DNA of 64,000 nucleotides from Rhodococcus_G sp042879035 (GTDB taxonomy: Bacteria > Actinomycetota > Actinomycetes > Mycobacteriales > Mycobacteriaceae): assembly GCF_042879035.1 (NCBI RefSeq), contig NZ_JBIAOU010000002.1, forward strand, positions 62,001 through 126,000, in the 5' to 3' direction. The notes under the pieces are model-generated. The model did not search any database and was not told the DNA's origin. It saw nothing but the letters and a program-made list of their open reading frames with translations. Numbering within the stretch: position 1 is the stretch's first letter; every line of letters starts with the position of its first letter. The position numbers and the translations under genes were made by a program. Shown here in pieces: positions 52,669-61,494 of the stretch.

Positions 52669-53801
52669 CACCGCAGCAGCGTGAGCTGCAGGCGGAACTG
52701 CGCCGCTACTTCGCCAACCTGATCTCGCCGGAGGAGGCCGAGATCATGCTCACCGAGCGGCACGGCCCCACCTACCGCGAGGTGATCCGGCGGATGGGCA
52801 AGGACGGGTGGCTCGGCGTCGGTTGGCCGACCGAGTTCGGTGGCCGCGGTTTCGGTGAGATCGAACAGCAGATCTTCGTCAACGAGGCCGTGCGGGCGGA
52901 CGTGCCGCTGCCGTCGGTGACGCTGCAGACCGTCGGTCCGACCCTGCAGGTGTACGGCACCGAGGAGCAGAAGCGAAAGTTCCTGCCCGCCATCCTCGCC
53001 GGCGAGGTGCACTTCGCGATCGGCTACTCCGAGCCGGAGGCCGGCACCGACCTGGCGGCGCTGCGCACCACTGCCGTTCGCGACGGCGACGACTACGTGA
53101 TCAACGGGCAGAAGATCTTCACGACCGGCGGCCACGACGCCGACTACATCTGGCTCGCCGTTCGCACCGGCGCCGCCGACTCCCGGCACCGCGGCATCTC
53201 GATCCTGATCGTGGACACCAAGGATCCCGGTTTCACGTGGACCCCGATCATCACCGCCGACGGCGCCCATCACGTCAACGCCACCTACTACTCCGACATC
53301 CGCGTACCCGCGAGCATGCTGGTCGGCGAGGAGAACAAGGGTTGGAAGCTGATCACCACCCAGCTCAACCACGAGCGCGTCATGCTCGGACCGGCCGGCC
53401 GCGTCGCGGGCCTGTACGAGAAGGTGCACGACTGGGCGGCGAAGCGGGACCTGCTGTCGGAACCGGATGTTCGGCGTGGGCTCGGCGAGATCCACGCGAC
53501 CTATCGACTCAACGAATTGCTCAACTGGCAGGTCGCCGCCGCGACCGGGGACGTCGACGTCGCCGATGCGTCCGCGACGAAGGTGTTCGCCACCGAGAGG
53601 ATTCAGAGGGTCGGACGGATCGCCGACGAGATCGTCGGTGCGCACGGCGATCCCGGTGATCCCGAGACCGCCCACCTGATGCGGTGGCTGGACGTGCAGG
53701 TCAAACGCAACGTCGTCATCACCTTCGGCGGCGGCGTCAACGAGGTCATGCGGGAGCTGATCGCCATGGCCGGGCTCGGACTGCCGAAGGTGCCCCGATG
53801 A
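52653..53801 (+). CDS. fadE29: steroid acyl-CoA dehydrogenase subunit FadE29 (ChsE2)
   Basis: Catalytic partner of FadE28. The 382-residue protein keeps the classical motifs (YSEPEAGTDLAALRT, YVINGQKIFTTGGHDAD, NKGWKLITTQLNHERVMLG). The GTG start lies inside the fadE28 end, and its stop overlaps the chsH2 ATG (ATGA). Confidence 0.9.
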   Translation: MFIDLTPQQRELQAELRRYFANLISPEEAEIMLTERHGPTYREVIRRMGKDGWLGVGWPTEFGGRGFGEIEQQIFVNEAVRADVPLPSVTLQTVGPTLQVYGTEEQKRKFLPAILAGEVHFAIGYSEPEAGTDLAALRTTAVRDGDDYVINGQKIFTTGGHDADYIWLAVRTGAADSRHRGISILIVDTKDPGFTWTPIITADGAHHVNATYYSDIRVPASMLVGEENKGWKLITTQLNHERVMLGPAGRVAGLYEKVHDWAAKRDLLSEPDVRRGLGEIHATYRLNELLNWQVAAATGDVDVADASATKVFATERIQRVGRIADEIVGAHGDPGDPETAHLMRWLDVQVKRNVVITFGGGVNEVMRELIAMAGLGLPKVPR

Positions 53802-54832
53802 CCGTGACGGAGAACGCTGTGAGCGACAAGGAAGCGTCGATCCTCGCTGCGGCGCAGCGGGTTCGCGACGGTGGTGCCAGCAAGCCGCGCAAGGGACGGG
53901 ACCCGGTCAACATGCCGATGATCCGCAACTGGGTCGAGGCGATCGGAGACGAGAACCCCATCTACGTCGACGAGGACGCCGCCGTCGCCGCGGGCCACGG
54001 CGGCATCGTTGCGCCGCCCGCGATGGCGCAGGTGTGGACGATGCGCGGGCTCGGCGCGGTGCGCGAGGCGGACGATCCGCTCGCCCGGATGACCGACATC
54101 CTCGACGAGGCCGGGTACACCTCCGTGGTCGCGACCAACTGCGACCAGACCTACCACCGGTACGTGCGTCCCGGCGAGGAGGTGACGATCGAGTCGGTCC
54201 TCGAAGACGTTGTGGGACCGAAGAAGACGGGCCTGGGCGAGGGCTGGTTCTTCACCACCCGGAGCGTGTGGAAGGTGGCCCGGGAGGACGGCGAAGCGGA
54301 GGTCGTCGCCGAGATGCTGTTCCGGATCCTCAAGTTCGCGCCGCCCGCCAAGGCCGAGCCCGCCGCGGCGTCGTCGAGCCTCGGTGGGTCGCTCGACGAC
54401 CTCGACTCCACCCGGATGCTGCGCCCGTCCGTCTCGCGGGACACCGACTTCTTCTGGGAGGGAGTGGCCGCGCACGAGTTGCGCATCCAGCAGCGTCCGG
54501 ACGGGTCGCTCCAGCACCCGCCGGTGCCCGCGATCTGGAAGGACAAGGCCGAGACCGCCGACTACGTCGTGGCTTCGGGGCGGGGCACGGTGTTCAGCTA
54601 CGTCGTGCACCACGCCCCGAAGGTGCCGGGACGTTCGCTGCCGTTCGTGGTCGCGCTCGTCGAACTCGACGAGGGCGTCCGCATGCTCGGTGAGCTGCGC
54701 GGCATCGATCCGTCCGAGGTGTCGATCGGGCAGCGGGTGCAGGTGGAGTTCCTCGACCTGCCCGGCGACGACGAGACCGACCAGCAGTCGTGGACGCTGT
54801 ACGCGTGGCGTCCCGTGACGGAGCCCGCATGA
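53798..54832 (+). CDS. chsH2: steroid enoyl-CoA hydratase subunit ChsH2 with DUF35 domain
   Basis: ChsH1-ChsH2 hydrates the unsaturated side chain. The 344-residue protein has an N-terminal MaoC-like hotdog (about 1-190; GDENPIYVDEDAA, GIVAPPAMAQVW) and a C-terminal DUF35 OB-fold (GRGTVFSYVVHHAP) which in Mtb binds Ltp2 to form the retro-aldolase. ATGA overlaps on both sides. Confidence 0.9.
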   Translation: MTVTENAVSDKEASILAAAQRVRDGGASKPRKGRDPVNMPMIRNWVEAIGDENPIYVDEDAAVAAGHGGIVAPPAMAQVWTMRGLGAVREADDPLARMTDILDEAGYTSVVATNCDQTYHRYVRPGEEVTIESVLEDVVGPKKTGLGEGWFFTTRSVWKVAREDGEAEVVAEMLFRILKFAPPAKAEPAAASSSLGGSLDDLDSTRMLRPSVSRDTDFFWEGVAAHELRIQQRPDGSLQHPPVPAIWKDKAETADYVVASGRGTVFSYVVHHAPKVPGRSLPFVVALVELDEGVRMLGELRGIDPSEVSIGQRVQVEFLDLPGDDETDQQSWTLYAWRPVTEPA

Positions 54833-55239
54833 CCAGCACCCTCGAGGCGACGGTGGGGGAGAGCCTGCCGAGCCTGTCCATCCACGGCGACCCGACGTTC
54901 ATCGTGTCGGCGGCGTTGGCCACCAGGGACTTCCAGGACGTCCACCACGACCGGGACAGGGCACAGCAGCGCGGATCGAAGGACATCTTCGTCAACATCC
55001 TCACCGACACCGGGCTGGTGCAGCGGTTCGTGACCGACTGGGCGGGACCGCGCGCGGTGATCAAGTCGATCGCGCTGCGCCTCGGTGTGCCGTGGTACGC
55101 CTACGACACCCTCACGCTCACCGGCTCGGTCACCTCCGTCGAGGACGGCCTCGTCACCCTCGCCGTCGTCGGCAAGAACAGCCTCGGTGACCACATCACG
55201 TCGACGGTCACCCTCGTGATGGACGGAACCTCGGCATGA
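54829..55239 (+). CDS. chsH1: steroid enoyl-CoA hydratase subunit ChsH1
   Basis: The 136-residue hotdog protein carries the MaoC catalytic region (FQDVHHDRDRAQ with the Asp/His pair) and pairs with ChsH2, which supplies the other half. It is one domain only, as in Mtb Rv3541c. Confidence 0.9.
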   Translation: MTSTLEATVGESLPSLSIHGDPTFIVSAALATRDFQDVHHDRDRAQQRGSKDIFVNILTDTGLVQRFVTDWAGPRAVIKSIALRLGVPWYAYDTLTLTGSVTSVEDGLVTLAVVGKNSLGDHITSTVTLVMDGTSA

Positions 55240-56405
55240 GTGAATTGTCCGGCAAGGCCGCGATCGTCGGCATCGGTGCCACCGACTTCTCCAAGGACTC
55301 GGGCCGCAGCGAACTGCGCCTGGCGGCCGAGGCGGTCCGGGCCGCGCTCGACGACGCGGGCCTGACGCCCTCCGACGTCGACGGGCTCACGTCGTTCACG
55401 ATGGACACCAACACCGAAGTGGCCGTGGCCCGTTCGGTGGGGATCCCGAGCCTGAAGTTCTTCTCCCGCATCCACTACGGCGGTGGTGCGGCCTGCGCGA
55501 CCATCCAGCAGGCCGCGATGGCCGTGGCCACCGGCGTCGCCGACGTCGTCGTCGCGTACCGGGCGTTCAACGAACGGTCGGGAATGCGCTTCGGACAGGT
55601 CAATTCGGCGCTGGTGCAGCAGGTGAACTCGTCGGGCACGGACAACGCCTTCTCGTACCCGCATGGGCTGAGCACCCCGGCGTCGTTCGTCGCGATGATC
55701 GCGCAGCGGTACATGCACGTGTACGGGGCCACCAGCGCCGACTTCGGTGCGGTCGCCGTCGCCGACCGCACGCACGCCGCGACCAACCCGAACGCCTTCT
55801 TCTTCGGCAAGCCGATCACCCTCGAGGACCACCAGAACTCGCGGTGGATCGCGGAGCCGCTGCACCTGCTCGACTGCTGCCAGGAGACCGACGGCGGCAT
55901 CGCGATCGTGGTGACATCCCCGGAGCGCGCGAAGGACCTGCCGAACACGCCGGCGATCATCGCGGCCGCCGCGCAGGGCAGCGGGGCGGACCAGTACATC
56001 ATGACCAGCTACTACCGGGACGGCCTGAGCGGTCTGCCGGAGATGGGTCTGGTCGGCGACCAGTTGTGGGCGCAGTCGGGGTTGCGGCCGGAGGACATGC
56101 AGACCGCAGTCCTCTACGACCACTTCACCCCGTACGTGTTGATGCAGCTCGAGGAACTCGGCTTCTGCGGACGCGGTGAGGCGAAGGACTTCATCGCCGG
56201 CGGTGCGATCGAACTCGGTGGGCGGCTGCCGCTGAACACGCACGGCGGTCAGCTCGGTGAGGGCTACATCCACGGCATGAACGGCATCGCCGAGGGCGTG
56301 CGCCAGATCCGCGGCACTTCCGTGAACCAGGTGCCCGACGTGAGCAACGTCCTCGTCACCGCGGGCACCGGCGTCCCCACCTCGGGGCTGGTGCTCACGG
56401 CCTGA
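55236..56405 (+). CDS. ltp2: thiolase-like aldolase Ltp2
   Basis: Ltp2 is a thiolase-fold protein that with the ChsH2 DUF35 domain cleaves the side-chain hydroxyacyl-CoA (retro-aldol) releasing propionyl-CoA. The 389-residue protein has the lipid-transfer-protein pattern (VGIGATDFSKDSGRSELRLAAEA, FFSRIHYGGGAACATIQQA, NTHGGQLGEGYIHGMNG) in which a thiolase Cys position reads Ala-Cys. It is the last gene of the operon; a palindromic element follows. Confidence 0.9.
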   Translation: MSELSGKAAIVGIGATDFSKDSGRSELRLAAEAVRAALDDAGLTPSDVDGLTSFTMDTNTEVAVARSVGIPSLKFFSRIHYGGGAACATIQQAAMAVATGVADVVVAYRAFNERSGMRFGQVNSALVQQVNSSGTDNAFSYPHGLSTPASFVAMIAQRYMHVYGATSADFGAVAVADRTHAATNPNAFFFGKPITLEDHQNSRWIAEPLHLLDCCQETDGGIAIVVTSPERAKDLPNTPAIIAAAAQGSGADQYIMTSYYRDGLSGLPEMGLVGDQLWAQSGLRPEDMQTAVLYDHFTPYVLMQLEELGFCGRGEAKDFIAGGAIELGGRLPLNTHGGQLGEGYIHGMNGIAEGVRQIRGTSVNQVPDVSNVLVTAGTGVPTSGLVLTA

Positions 56406-56470
56406 GGCCCCCGCCCGCTCCACCCTGCCTCTCCCCACCCGCCCCGCCCGCCCCGCCTCCGCCCTTCCTC
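56405..56470. other. C-rich tract beside palindromic element copy 2
   Basis: The plus strand is almost free of A and carries many runs of three or more C, so the minus strand is G-rich with quadruplex potential. It flanks element copy 2 as the G-rich tract flanks copy 1. Confidence 0.5.
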
Positions 56471-56473
56471 CCT

Positions 56474-56528
56474 TCGGCTGAAGGCCGCCTTCGTGCGGTT
56501 CAAGGACATGAAGGTGGCCTTCAGCCGA
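56474..56528. repeat. palindromic repeat element, copy 2
   Basis: Arms of about 22 bases (TCGGCTGAAGGCCGCCTTCGTG-like, 56474-56495, and 56507-56528) are inverted repeats with two mismatches. The inner sequence TTCGTGCGG is shared with copy 1 at 15739. It lies between convergent ltp2 and the ABC permease. Confidence 0.75.
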
Positions 56529-56590
56529 TGCGGGCGACCGGGGTGGGAAGCCCGAGGCGGCGGGAGCCCCGAGGCGGCGCCCGTCCAGCC

Positions 56591-57403
56591 TCAGTGCACG
56601 TCCAGACGCCGGAACGCGGCGACGGCGGCGGCGAGCAGGACCAGGGCCATGCCGAGGAGGACGGCGGCCCACCCGATCCGCAGTCCGTCCTCGAGCTGGT
56701 TGTCGCCGATGGCGTAGAAGAACGGGGAGGCGAACCGGAACGGATGCAACCAGTTCACCACCGGCGCGAGGGAGTTGAGCAGATACATCGCGGCGGCGAC
56801 CGCCGCGGTGATCCCGACTGCCGCGCCGCGGCTTCCGGTCGCGGCGCCGATCGCCATCGCGAGCGCGCCGAACACCACCCCGAGCAGGATCACACCGATC
56901 GTGGTTCCGGTGAGTGCGCCGAGGCCCACCGTCAGCTCGAACCGACGTCCGACGAGAGCACACAGTGCGGTCACCACACAGACCGGGACGGCGAGCGCGG
57001 CCATCGCCGTGAACTTCTGCAGGACGACGGAGCGGCGGGACAGCGGCGCGGCGGCGAGCAGACCGAGGGTGCCGTCCTCGTTCTGCCCGGCCAGGCTCGC
57101 GCCGCCGTAGCCGACCGTCACCAACAGCACGACCAGGGGCAGGAAGTTGCTGTAGATGTTCGCGTTCAACCATCCGACCGGTGACGTGAGGGAACCGCTG
57201 ATCCCGAACAGCGCGGCCATCGTCTCGCTGCTCGAGGCGAAGTCGTCGAGGCCCGTGTCGTCCTTGAACGTGGGGTAGAGGGCGATCACGACCAGTGCGT
57301 ACAGGCCCATCCCGACCGTGTACCAGACCAGGGACCGTCGTCGCAGCAGCAGGTCGATCCCGGCCACCTGCAGTGATCCGGTCGTCGCGAGGTCAGCGCG
57401 CAT
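56591..57403 (-). CDS. ABC-2-type transporter permease
   Basis: The 270-residue protein has six hydrophobic segments starting near residue 25 (LVWYTVGMGLYALVVIALYP) and the ABC-2 pattern with NEDGTLGLLAAAPLSRR, the cytoplasmic coupling region. It overlaps the ATPase gene by 11 bases and forms an exporter with it. Substrate unknown. Confidence 0.88.
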   Translation of the reverse strand: MRADLATTGSLQVAGIDLLLRRRSLVWYTVGMGLYALVVIALYPTFKDDTGLDDFASSSETMAALFGISGSLTSPVGWLNANIYSNFLPLVVLLVTVGYGGASLAGQNEDGTLGLLAAAPLSRRSVVLQKFTAMAALAVPVCVVTALCALVGRRFELTVGLGALTGTTIGVILLGVVFGALAMAIGAATGSRGAAVGITAAVAAAMYLLNSLAPVVNWLHPFRFASPFFYAIGDNQLEDGLRIGWAAVLLGMALVLLAAAVAAFRRLDVH

Positions 57404-58328
57404 CGGTCGGCGCCGCCTGGTCGGGGACGTGGTCGTCGCGATAGAAACCGAGGAACAGTTCGTCGAGATCCGCCCGTCTGGCCGAGACGTCGACGGCGCC
57501 GAGACGCCCCGCGGTCGAGAGCAGTTCGCTGACAGGGCCGGTCACGGACAGCGTCAGATGGCCGTCCTCACGGCCCCGCACCGCGACCCCGTCGAGCCGG
57601 TCGAAATCCGTCAGGTCGACGGGCCGGTCGAACCACAGCTCCACCGTCCGGGGTGCACTGCGCCGCAGGCCGTCGACGGTGTCGGTGACGATGATCCGGC
57701 CCTCCTTGATGATCGCGACTCGATCGGCGAGGCGCTGCACCTCGTCGAGATCGTGTGAGGACAGCAGAACCGTGCGCCCCTCGTCGACGGTGTCGCGGAC
57801 GAGCCGGGCGAACTCGTCCTGCATCAGCGGATCGAGTCCCGACGTCGGCTCGTCCAGGACGAGCAGTTCGGGGCGGTGCATGAAGGCGAGCACGATCCCG
57901 AGCTTCTGCCGGTTGCCCTTCGACAGCGTCCGGACGGGCTGGTCGAGCTCGGCGCCGAACCGTCGTACGAGCTCGCCGCGGTAGGACCGGTCGGAGAGCC
58001 CGCGGATCCGGGCGAACCGGTCGAGGTGCTGGGCGCCGGTCAGTTTGGGGTAGAGCGCCAGCTCACCGGGCAGGTATCCGATGCGGCGGTTGATCTCGAC
58101 CCCGTCGCGGGTGGGATCCCGGTCGAACACCCGCATCCGTCCGGATGTGGGCCGGTACAGCCCGAGGAGCAGGCGGATCGTCGTGGACTTGCCGGCGCCG
58201 TTGGGGCCGAGGAATCCGAACACCTCGCCGGGCGAGATCGTGAACGAGACGTCGGTGACGCCCCGCCGCGGCCCGAAGCGGCGGGTGAGTCGGTCGACCT
58301 CGACAATCGACGTCGTGGCGGAGTCCAC
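57393..58328 (-). CDS. ABC transporter ATP-binding protein, DrrA/CcmA type
   Basis: The 311-residue ATPase has Walker A GPNGAGKST, signature LSKGNRQK, Walker B LLVLDEP and switch His (SSHDLDEV), and a C-terminal regulatory extension as in drug exporters. The GTG start follows a TACCCT -10 by 6 bases, so leaderless. Confidence 0.9.
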   Translation of the reverse strand: MDSATTSIVEVDRLTRRFGPRRGVTDVSFTISPGEVFGFLGPNGAGKSTTIRLLLGLYRPTSGRMRVFDRDPTRDGVEINRRIGYLPGELALYPKLTGAQHLDRFARIRGLSDRSYRGELVRRFGAELDQPVRTLSKGNRQKLGIVLAFMHRPELLVLDEPTSGLDPLMQDEFARLVRDTVDEGRTVLLSSHDLDEVQRLADRVAIIKEGRIIVTDTVDGLRRSAPRTVELWFDRPVDLTDFDRLDGVAVRGREDGHLTLSVTGPVSELLSTAGRLGAVDVSARRADLDELFLGFYRDDHVPDQAAPTDAR

Positions 58329-58334
58329 ACGTCG

Positions 58335-58340
58335 AGGGTA
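58335..58340 (-). promoter_or_regulatory. -10 of the leaderless ABC ATPase
   Basis: TACCCT on the minus strand stands 6 bases before the GTG. Confidence 0.5.
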
Positions 58341-58357
58341 GAGCGGCGTCGCCGCCC

Positions 58358-58397
58358 GTGAGCGGTTTTGGTAGGCAGGGCAATCAAACTCGCTCAC
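58358..58397. terminator. hairpin at the tetR end
   Basis: GTGAGCG and CGCTCAC with adjoining TTT/AAA pairs form an imperfect stem that includes the tetR stop codon. It is the only gap between tetR and the ABC ATPase promoter. Confidence 0.45.
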
Positions 58398-58981
58398 AGG
58401 CGCGCAGCGCCTCGCAGGAAGGTCTCGATCGTCGCCGACAGTGTCGCCACGCTGGCCGGTGTGCCTGGCGGTGGACCGGTGCGGGCGCCCACTGTGCGGT
58501 CGAAGACCACGCCCTCGCACAGCATCACCAGGCCGGCGGCGTTTCGTTCGGGATCGTCCGTGGCCAGCGTGCGCATCAGCGAGAGTGCGTCGGTGTGTGA
58601 GAAGAGGCTCGACGCGAGCGCGGTACGCATTTCGTCGTCGTGGGTGAACTCGGTGGCGAGGGCGAGCCGGGCTCGTACGTCTCGTTCGCGTTCCGCGATC
58701 AGCCGGTCCAGGTAATGGGCGATCGAACGAGCGGCTGCGGATGGTTCCACTACCGGGCCGCTGCCCATGCTGTCGAAACGGGTGCGGGAGCACGCAGTGA
58801 GGTGTGTGACCGCGGCTGTGAGGAGGTCCCTCCTGGTGCGGAAGTAGTACGACGTCGATCCCAGGGGGAGGTCGAGCCGTCGGTCCACGGCTCGGTGAGT
58901 CAGGGCACGGATGCCGTCGGACGCAATGACGTCGAGTGCGGTGTCCGCGATCAGCTCCCGACGGTCGGCCGCCACGGTCAC
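58394..58981 (-). CDS. TetR-family regulator
   Basis: The 195-residue protein has the TetR helix-turn-helix (ALTHRAVDRRLDLPLGSTSYYFRTRRDLL). It diverges from zapE; a 30-bp palindrome just upstream covers the zapE promoter and is its likely operator. The ABC exporter genes downstream could be further targets. Confidence 0.88.
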   Translation of the reverse strand: MTVAADRRELIADTALDVIASDGIRALTHRAVDRRLDLPLGSTSYYFRTRRDLLTAAVTHLTACSRTRFDSMGSGPVVEPSAAARSIAHYLDRLIAERERDVRARLALATEFTHDDEMRTALASSLFSHTDALSLMRTLATDDPERNAAGLVMLCEGVVFDRTVGARTGPPPGTPASVATLSATIETFLRGAARL

Positions 58982-59014
58982 GTTGTCTCCTCATCGATAC
59001 CTCCGGCCTTGTTC

Positions 59015-59044
59015 GGATCGACTCTACATTTGTAGAGTCGATCC
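59015..59044. promoter_or_regulatory. 30-bp perfect palindrome, TetR operator candidate
   Basis: Two 14-base arms (GGATCGACTCTACA and its complement) flank a 2-base centre. The right arm contains the TAGAGT -10 (59033-59038) of leaderless zapE and ends exactly before its GTG, so a bound repressor would block zapE; tetR starts 34 bases on the other side. Confidence 0.85.
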
Positions 59045-59992
59045 GTGCTCACCCCGGACGTCTTCGACACCGCTGCCCGGCGCGCCGGGTTCACCCTGGA
59101 CGCCGACCAGCGGACCGCCGCAGGGGTTCTCGCCGAACTGGACCCGCGCGGCGGGCGCGGGATCTACCTGTGGGGTCGGGTCGGTCGGGGCAAGACCTGG
59201 ATGGTCGACACCCTGCGCGGCGCCCTGCCGGAGGTGCGAACCCGCCGAGTTCACTTCCACGAGTTCTTCCGCCGACTGCACACGCTCGCGCACACGGACG
59301 GCGTCACCGGGGCACTGGACCGGATGCTCGAGGACTGTGACGTCCTGTTCTTCGACGAGTTCCACGTGCACGACGTCGCGGACGGCAGACTCCTCGCCCG
59401 GCTGCTCGACGCCCTCGACACCCGTGGCGTGACACTGGTCGTGACCTCGAACTATCCGCCGCACGGCCTCATGCCGAATCCCTTGTACCACGACGGATTC
59501 CTACCCACGATCGCTCGCCTGGAGCGCCGACTGGCGGTCCTCAACCTGACCGGTGCGCGGGACCACCGCCTCGGAACACTCTCCGGTGGGGCGGGATTCG
59601 CGTCCGGTGAGTACCGAACCGGCCCGTACGAGCTGCCGGACGGCGCAGCTGCGGTGACGCTGTCACCCTGTGGTCGACCGCTGCGGGCGCTGGCAGATCA
59701 GGGCGGCACGGTCTGGTTCGACTTCGCGGACCTCTGCGAGGTCCCCAGCGGTGCTGCCGACTACTTGGCACTCGCCGCCGACCGGCGATGCTGGATCGTC
59801 AGTGGTCTGCCCGCCATCGAGGACGCGTCGGAATTCGGTGTGCAGCGTTTCTGCACCCTCGTCGACGTACTTCACGATCGCGACGTCCCGCTCACCGTCA
59901 TCGGCGCGGACTGGAGGACCGGCAGCCGGTTGGGCGTACCGGACGTCCGCAGGGCTGCGAGTCGCCTGTCCTTGCTCGCGTCGGTGAGTTGA
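59045..59992 (+). CDS. zapE: ZapE/AFG1-type ATPase
   Basis: The 315-residue P-loop protein has Walker A GRVGRGKT, Walker B VLFFDEF and the AFG1 motif VTSNYPPHGL. ZapE in proteobacteria acts with FtsZ; the actinobacterial role is not known. The N-terminus is shorter than usual. Its GTG lies immediately after a 30-bp palindrome. Confidence 0.88.
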   Translation: MLTPDVFDTAARRAGFTLDADQRTAAGVLAELDPRGGRGIYLWGRVGRGKTWMVDTLRGALPEVRTRRVHFHEFFRRLHTLAHTDGVTGALDRMLEDCDVLFFDEFHVHDVADGRLLARLLDALDTRGVTLVVTSNYPPHGLMPNPLYHDGFLPTIARLERRLAVLNLTGARDHRLGTLSGGAGFASGEYRTGPYELPDGAAAVTLSPCGRPLRALADQGGTVWFDFADLCEVPSGAADYLALAADRRCWIVSGLPAIEDASEFGVQRFCTLVDVLHDRDVPLTVIGADWRTGSRLGVPDVRRAASRLSLLASVS

Positions 59993-59994
59993 TG

Positions 59995-60516
59995 TCACTC
60001 CCCGGCGGGCGGAGCCTGTGTCGCAGCCCATTCCGCGACGCGGCGGGCGCTGTCCTCCTCGGACAGGTCCTCGACGCGGGTCATCACCGTCCAGCGCACG
60101 CCGAAGGGGTCGCGGATCGAGGCGAACCGGTCGCCGGAGACGAAGGTGGCGAGGGGCTCGCGGACGGTGGCCCCCGCCTGTTCGGCGCGTGCGACAACCT
60201 CGTCGGCGTCGGCGCAGTACAGGCCCATCGAGTAGCAGTCCGCGTCGCCCGCAGGGGCGGCGACGAGGCCGTAGTCGGGGTTCGGTTCACCGAGCTGGAG
60301 CCGTCCGTGCCCGAAGTCCAGGTCTGCGTGCACCACGGTGCCGCCGATGTCGGTGACGTCGACAACGCGGGCGCCGAACACGTCGCGGTAGAACTCGATG
60401 GCCTCTCGTGCGTTCGGGACGGCGAGGAACGGCGTCAGGCTGGTGGCACCGTGGGGAATGCCCGCGGTCGTGTGGGCTCCGGTGACGCCGTGTGCGGTGG
60501 TCGTGTCGTCGCTCAT
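59995..60516 (-). CDS. VOC-family (glyoxalase/PhnB-like) protein
   Basis: The 173-residue protein has the paired beta-alpha-beta-beta-beta units with PFLAVPNAREAIEFYRDVFGARVV and IRDPFGVRWTVMTRV, typical of PhnB-like members. An N-terminal His/Thr-rich stretch of about 25 residues is unusual. It is convergent with zapE, 2 bases apart. Confidence 0.85.
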   Translation of the reverse strand: MSDDTTTAHGVTGAHTTAGIPHGATSLTPFLAVPNAREAIEFYRDVFGARVVDVTDIGGTVVHADLDFGHGRLQLGEPNPDYGLVAAPAGDADCYSMGLYCADADEVVARAEQAGATVREPLATFVSGDRFASIRDPFGVRWTVMTRVEDLSEEDSARRVAEWAATQAPPAGE

Positions 60517-60599
60517 GACGACGACGCTAGGCCCGCGGCGTCGGTGATCGCTTGTAGATTCGCGACAGGAGGTCGACGACGAGGAGGCGGGCGGGAGCG

Positions 60600-61403
60600 A
60601 TGACGGACGGCGACCGGCGCGGGGTGCTCTACCCGGTGCGCCTTCCCACGTTCCATCGCGAGCCGGCGCCGCCCGACCTCGCCGGCCTCGTCCGCTGGTT
60701 CTGGATCCCGGAGTGGGATCTGGGGGCCGGCCGGACGTCGCGCCAGGAGGTGCTGGCGTTCCCCGCGTCGAATCTCGTCGTCCAGCCGGCCGGGATCACC
60801 CTGTCGGGGCCGACGACCACACGGTCGCACCGCGACCTCACCGGACGCGGATGGGCGGTCGGAGCGCTGCTGCGACCCGCAGCGGTCGCGTCGTTGACGA
60901 CCGACCCGCGGAGCGTTCGGGACCGCGAGATCGATGTCGAGGCAAGGGGACTGCTCGACCTCGTCCGTGCGGCGATGACGGAGGGCGATCCGGTGACCCG
61001 CAGGCAGCGGGCCACCGAGGGGTACGCGGCGTGGATCGCCGAACACATCGATCCGCCGGACCCGGACGGTGCGTTGGCGAACGACATGGAGGACCTCGTC
61101 GCCGCCGACCGATCCGTCACCCGCGTCGAACACGTCGCGAGGCACCTGGGCGTCTCCGTGCGGGGTGTACAGCGGCTCGCCCGGCGCTACGTCGGGGTCA
61201 CGCCGCACGCGATGATCCGGCGGTACCGGCTCCAGGAGACCGCGCAGCGGCTGCGTGAGGATCCCGCGGTCACCGTCGGCGCAGTCGCGGTCGAGATGGG
61301 CTACTCGGACCAGGCCCATCTGTGTGCCGACTTCCGGTCCGTGCTCGGTTTCACCCCGACGACGTACCGCAGGCGCACGAGAGGTGACGACGCCGGTGAG
61401 TAG
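60600..61403 (+). CDS. AraC-family regulator
   Basis: The 267-residue protein has an N-terminal sensor region beginning FHREPAPPDLAGLVRWFWIPEW and a C-terminal AraC DNA-binding domain (VEHVARHLGVSVRGVQRLARRYVGVTP; VGAVAVEMGYSDQAHLCADF). The ATG follows GGCGGGAG. It diverges from the VOC gene, its likely target. Confidence 0.88.
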   Translation: MTDGDRRGVLYPVRLPTFHREPAPPDLAGLVRWFWIPEWDLGAGRTSRQEVLAFPASNLVVQPAGITLSGPTTTRSHRDLTGRGWAVGALLRPAAVASLTTDPRSVRDREIDVEARGLLDLVRAAMTEGDPVTRRQRATEGYAAWIAEHIDPPDPDGALANDMEDLVAADRSVTRVEHVARHLGVSVRGVQRLARRYVGVTPHAMIRRYRLQETAQRLREDPAVTVGAVAVEMGYSDQAHLCADFRSVLGFTPTTYRRRTRGDDAGE

Positions 61404-61494
61404 GCCGCGGGTACCGCTGATCGGGACGCGGCGACCGTCGAGTGCGCGGAACCGGTAGGGATGGCGGGAATGACGACGAGGCATGGAGGACTGC

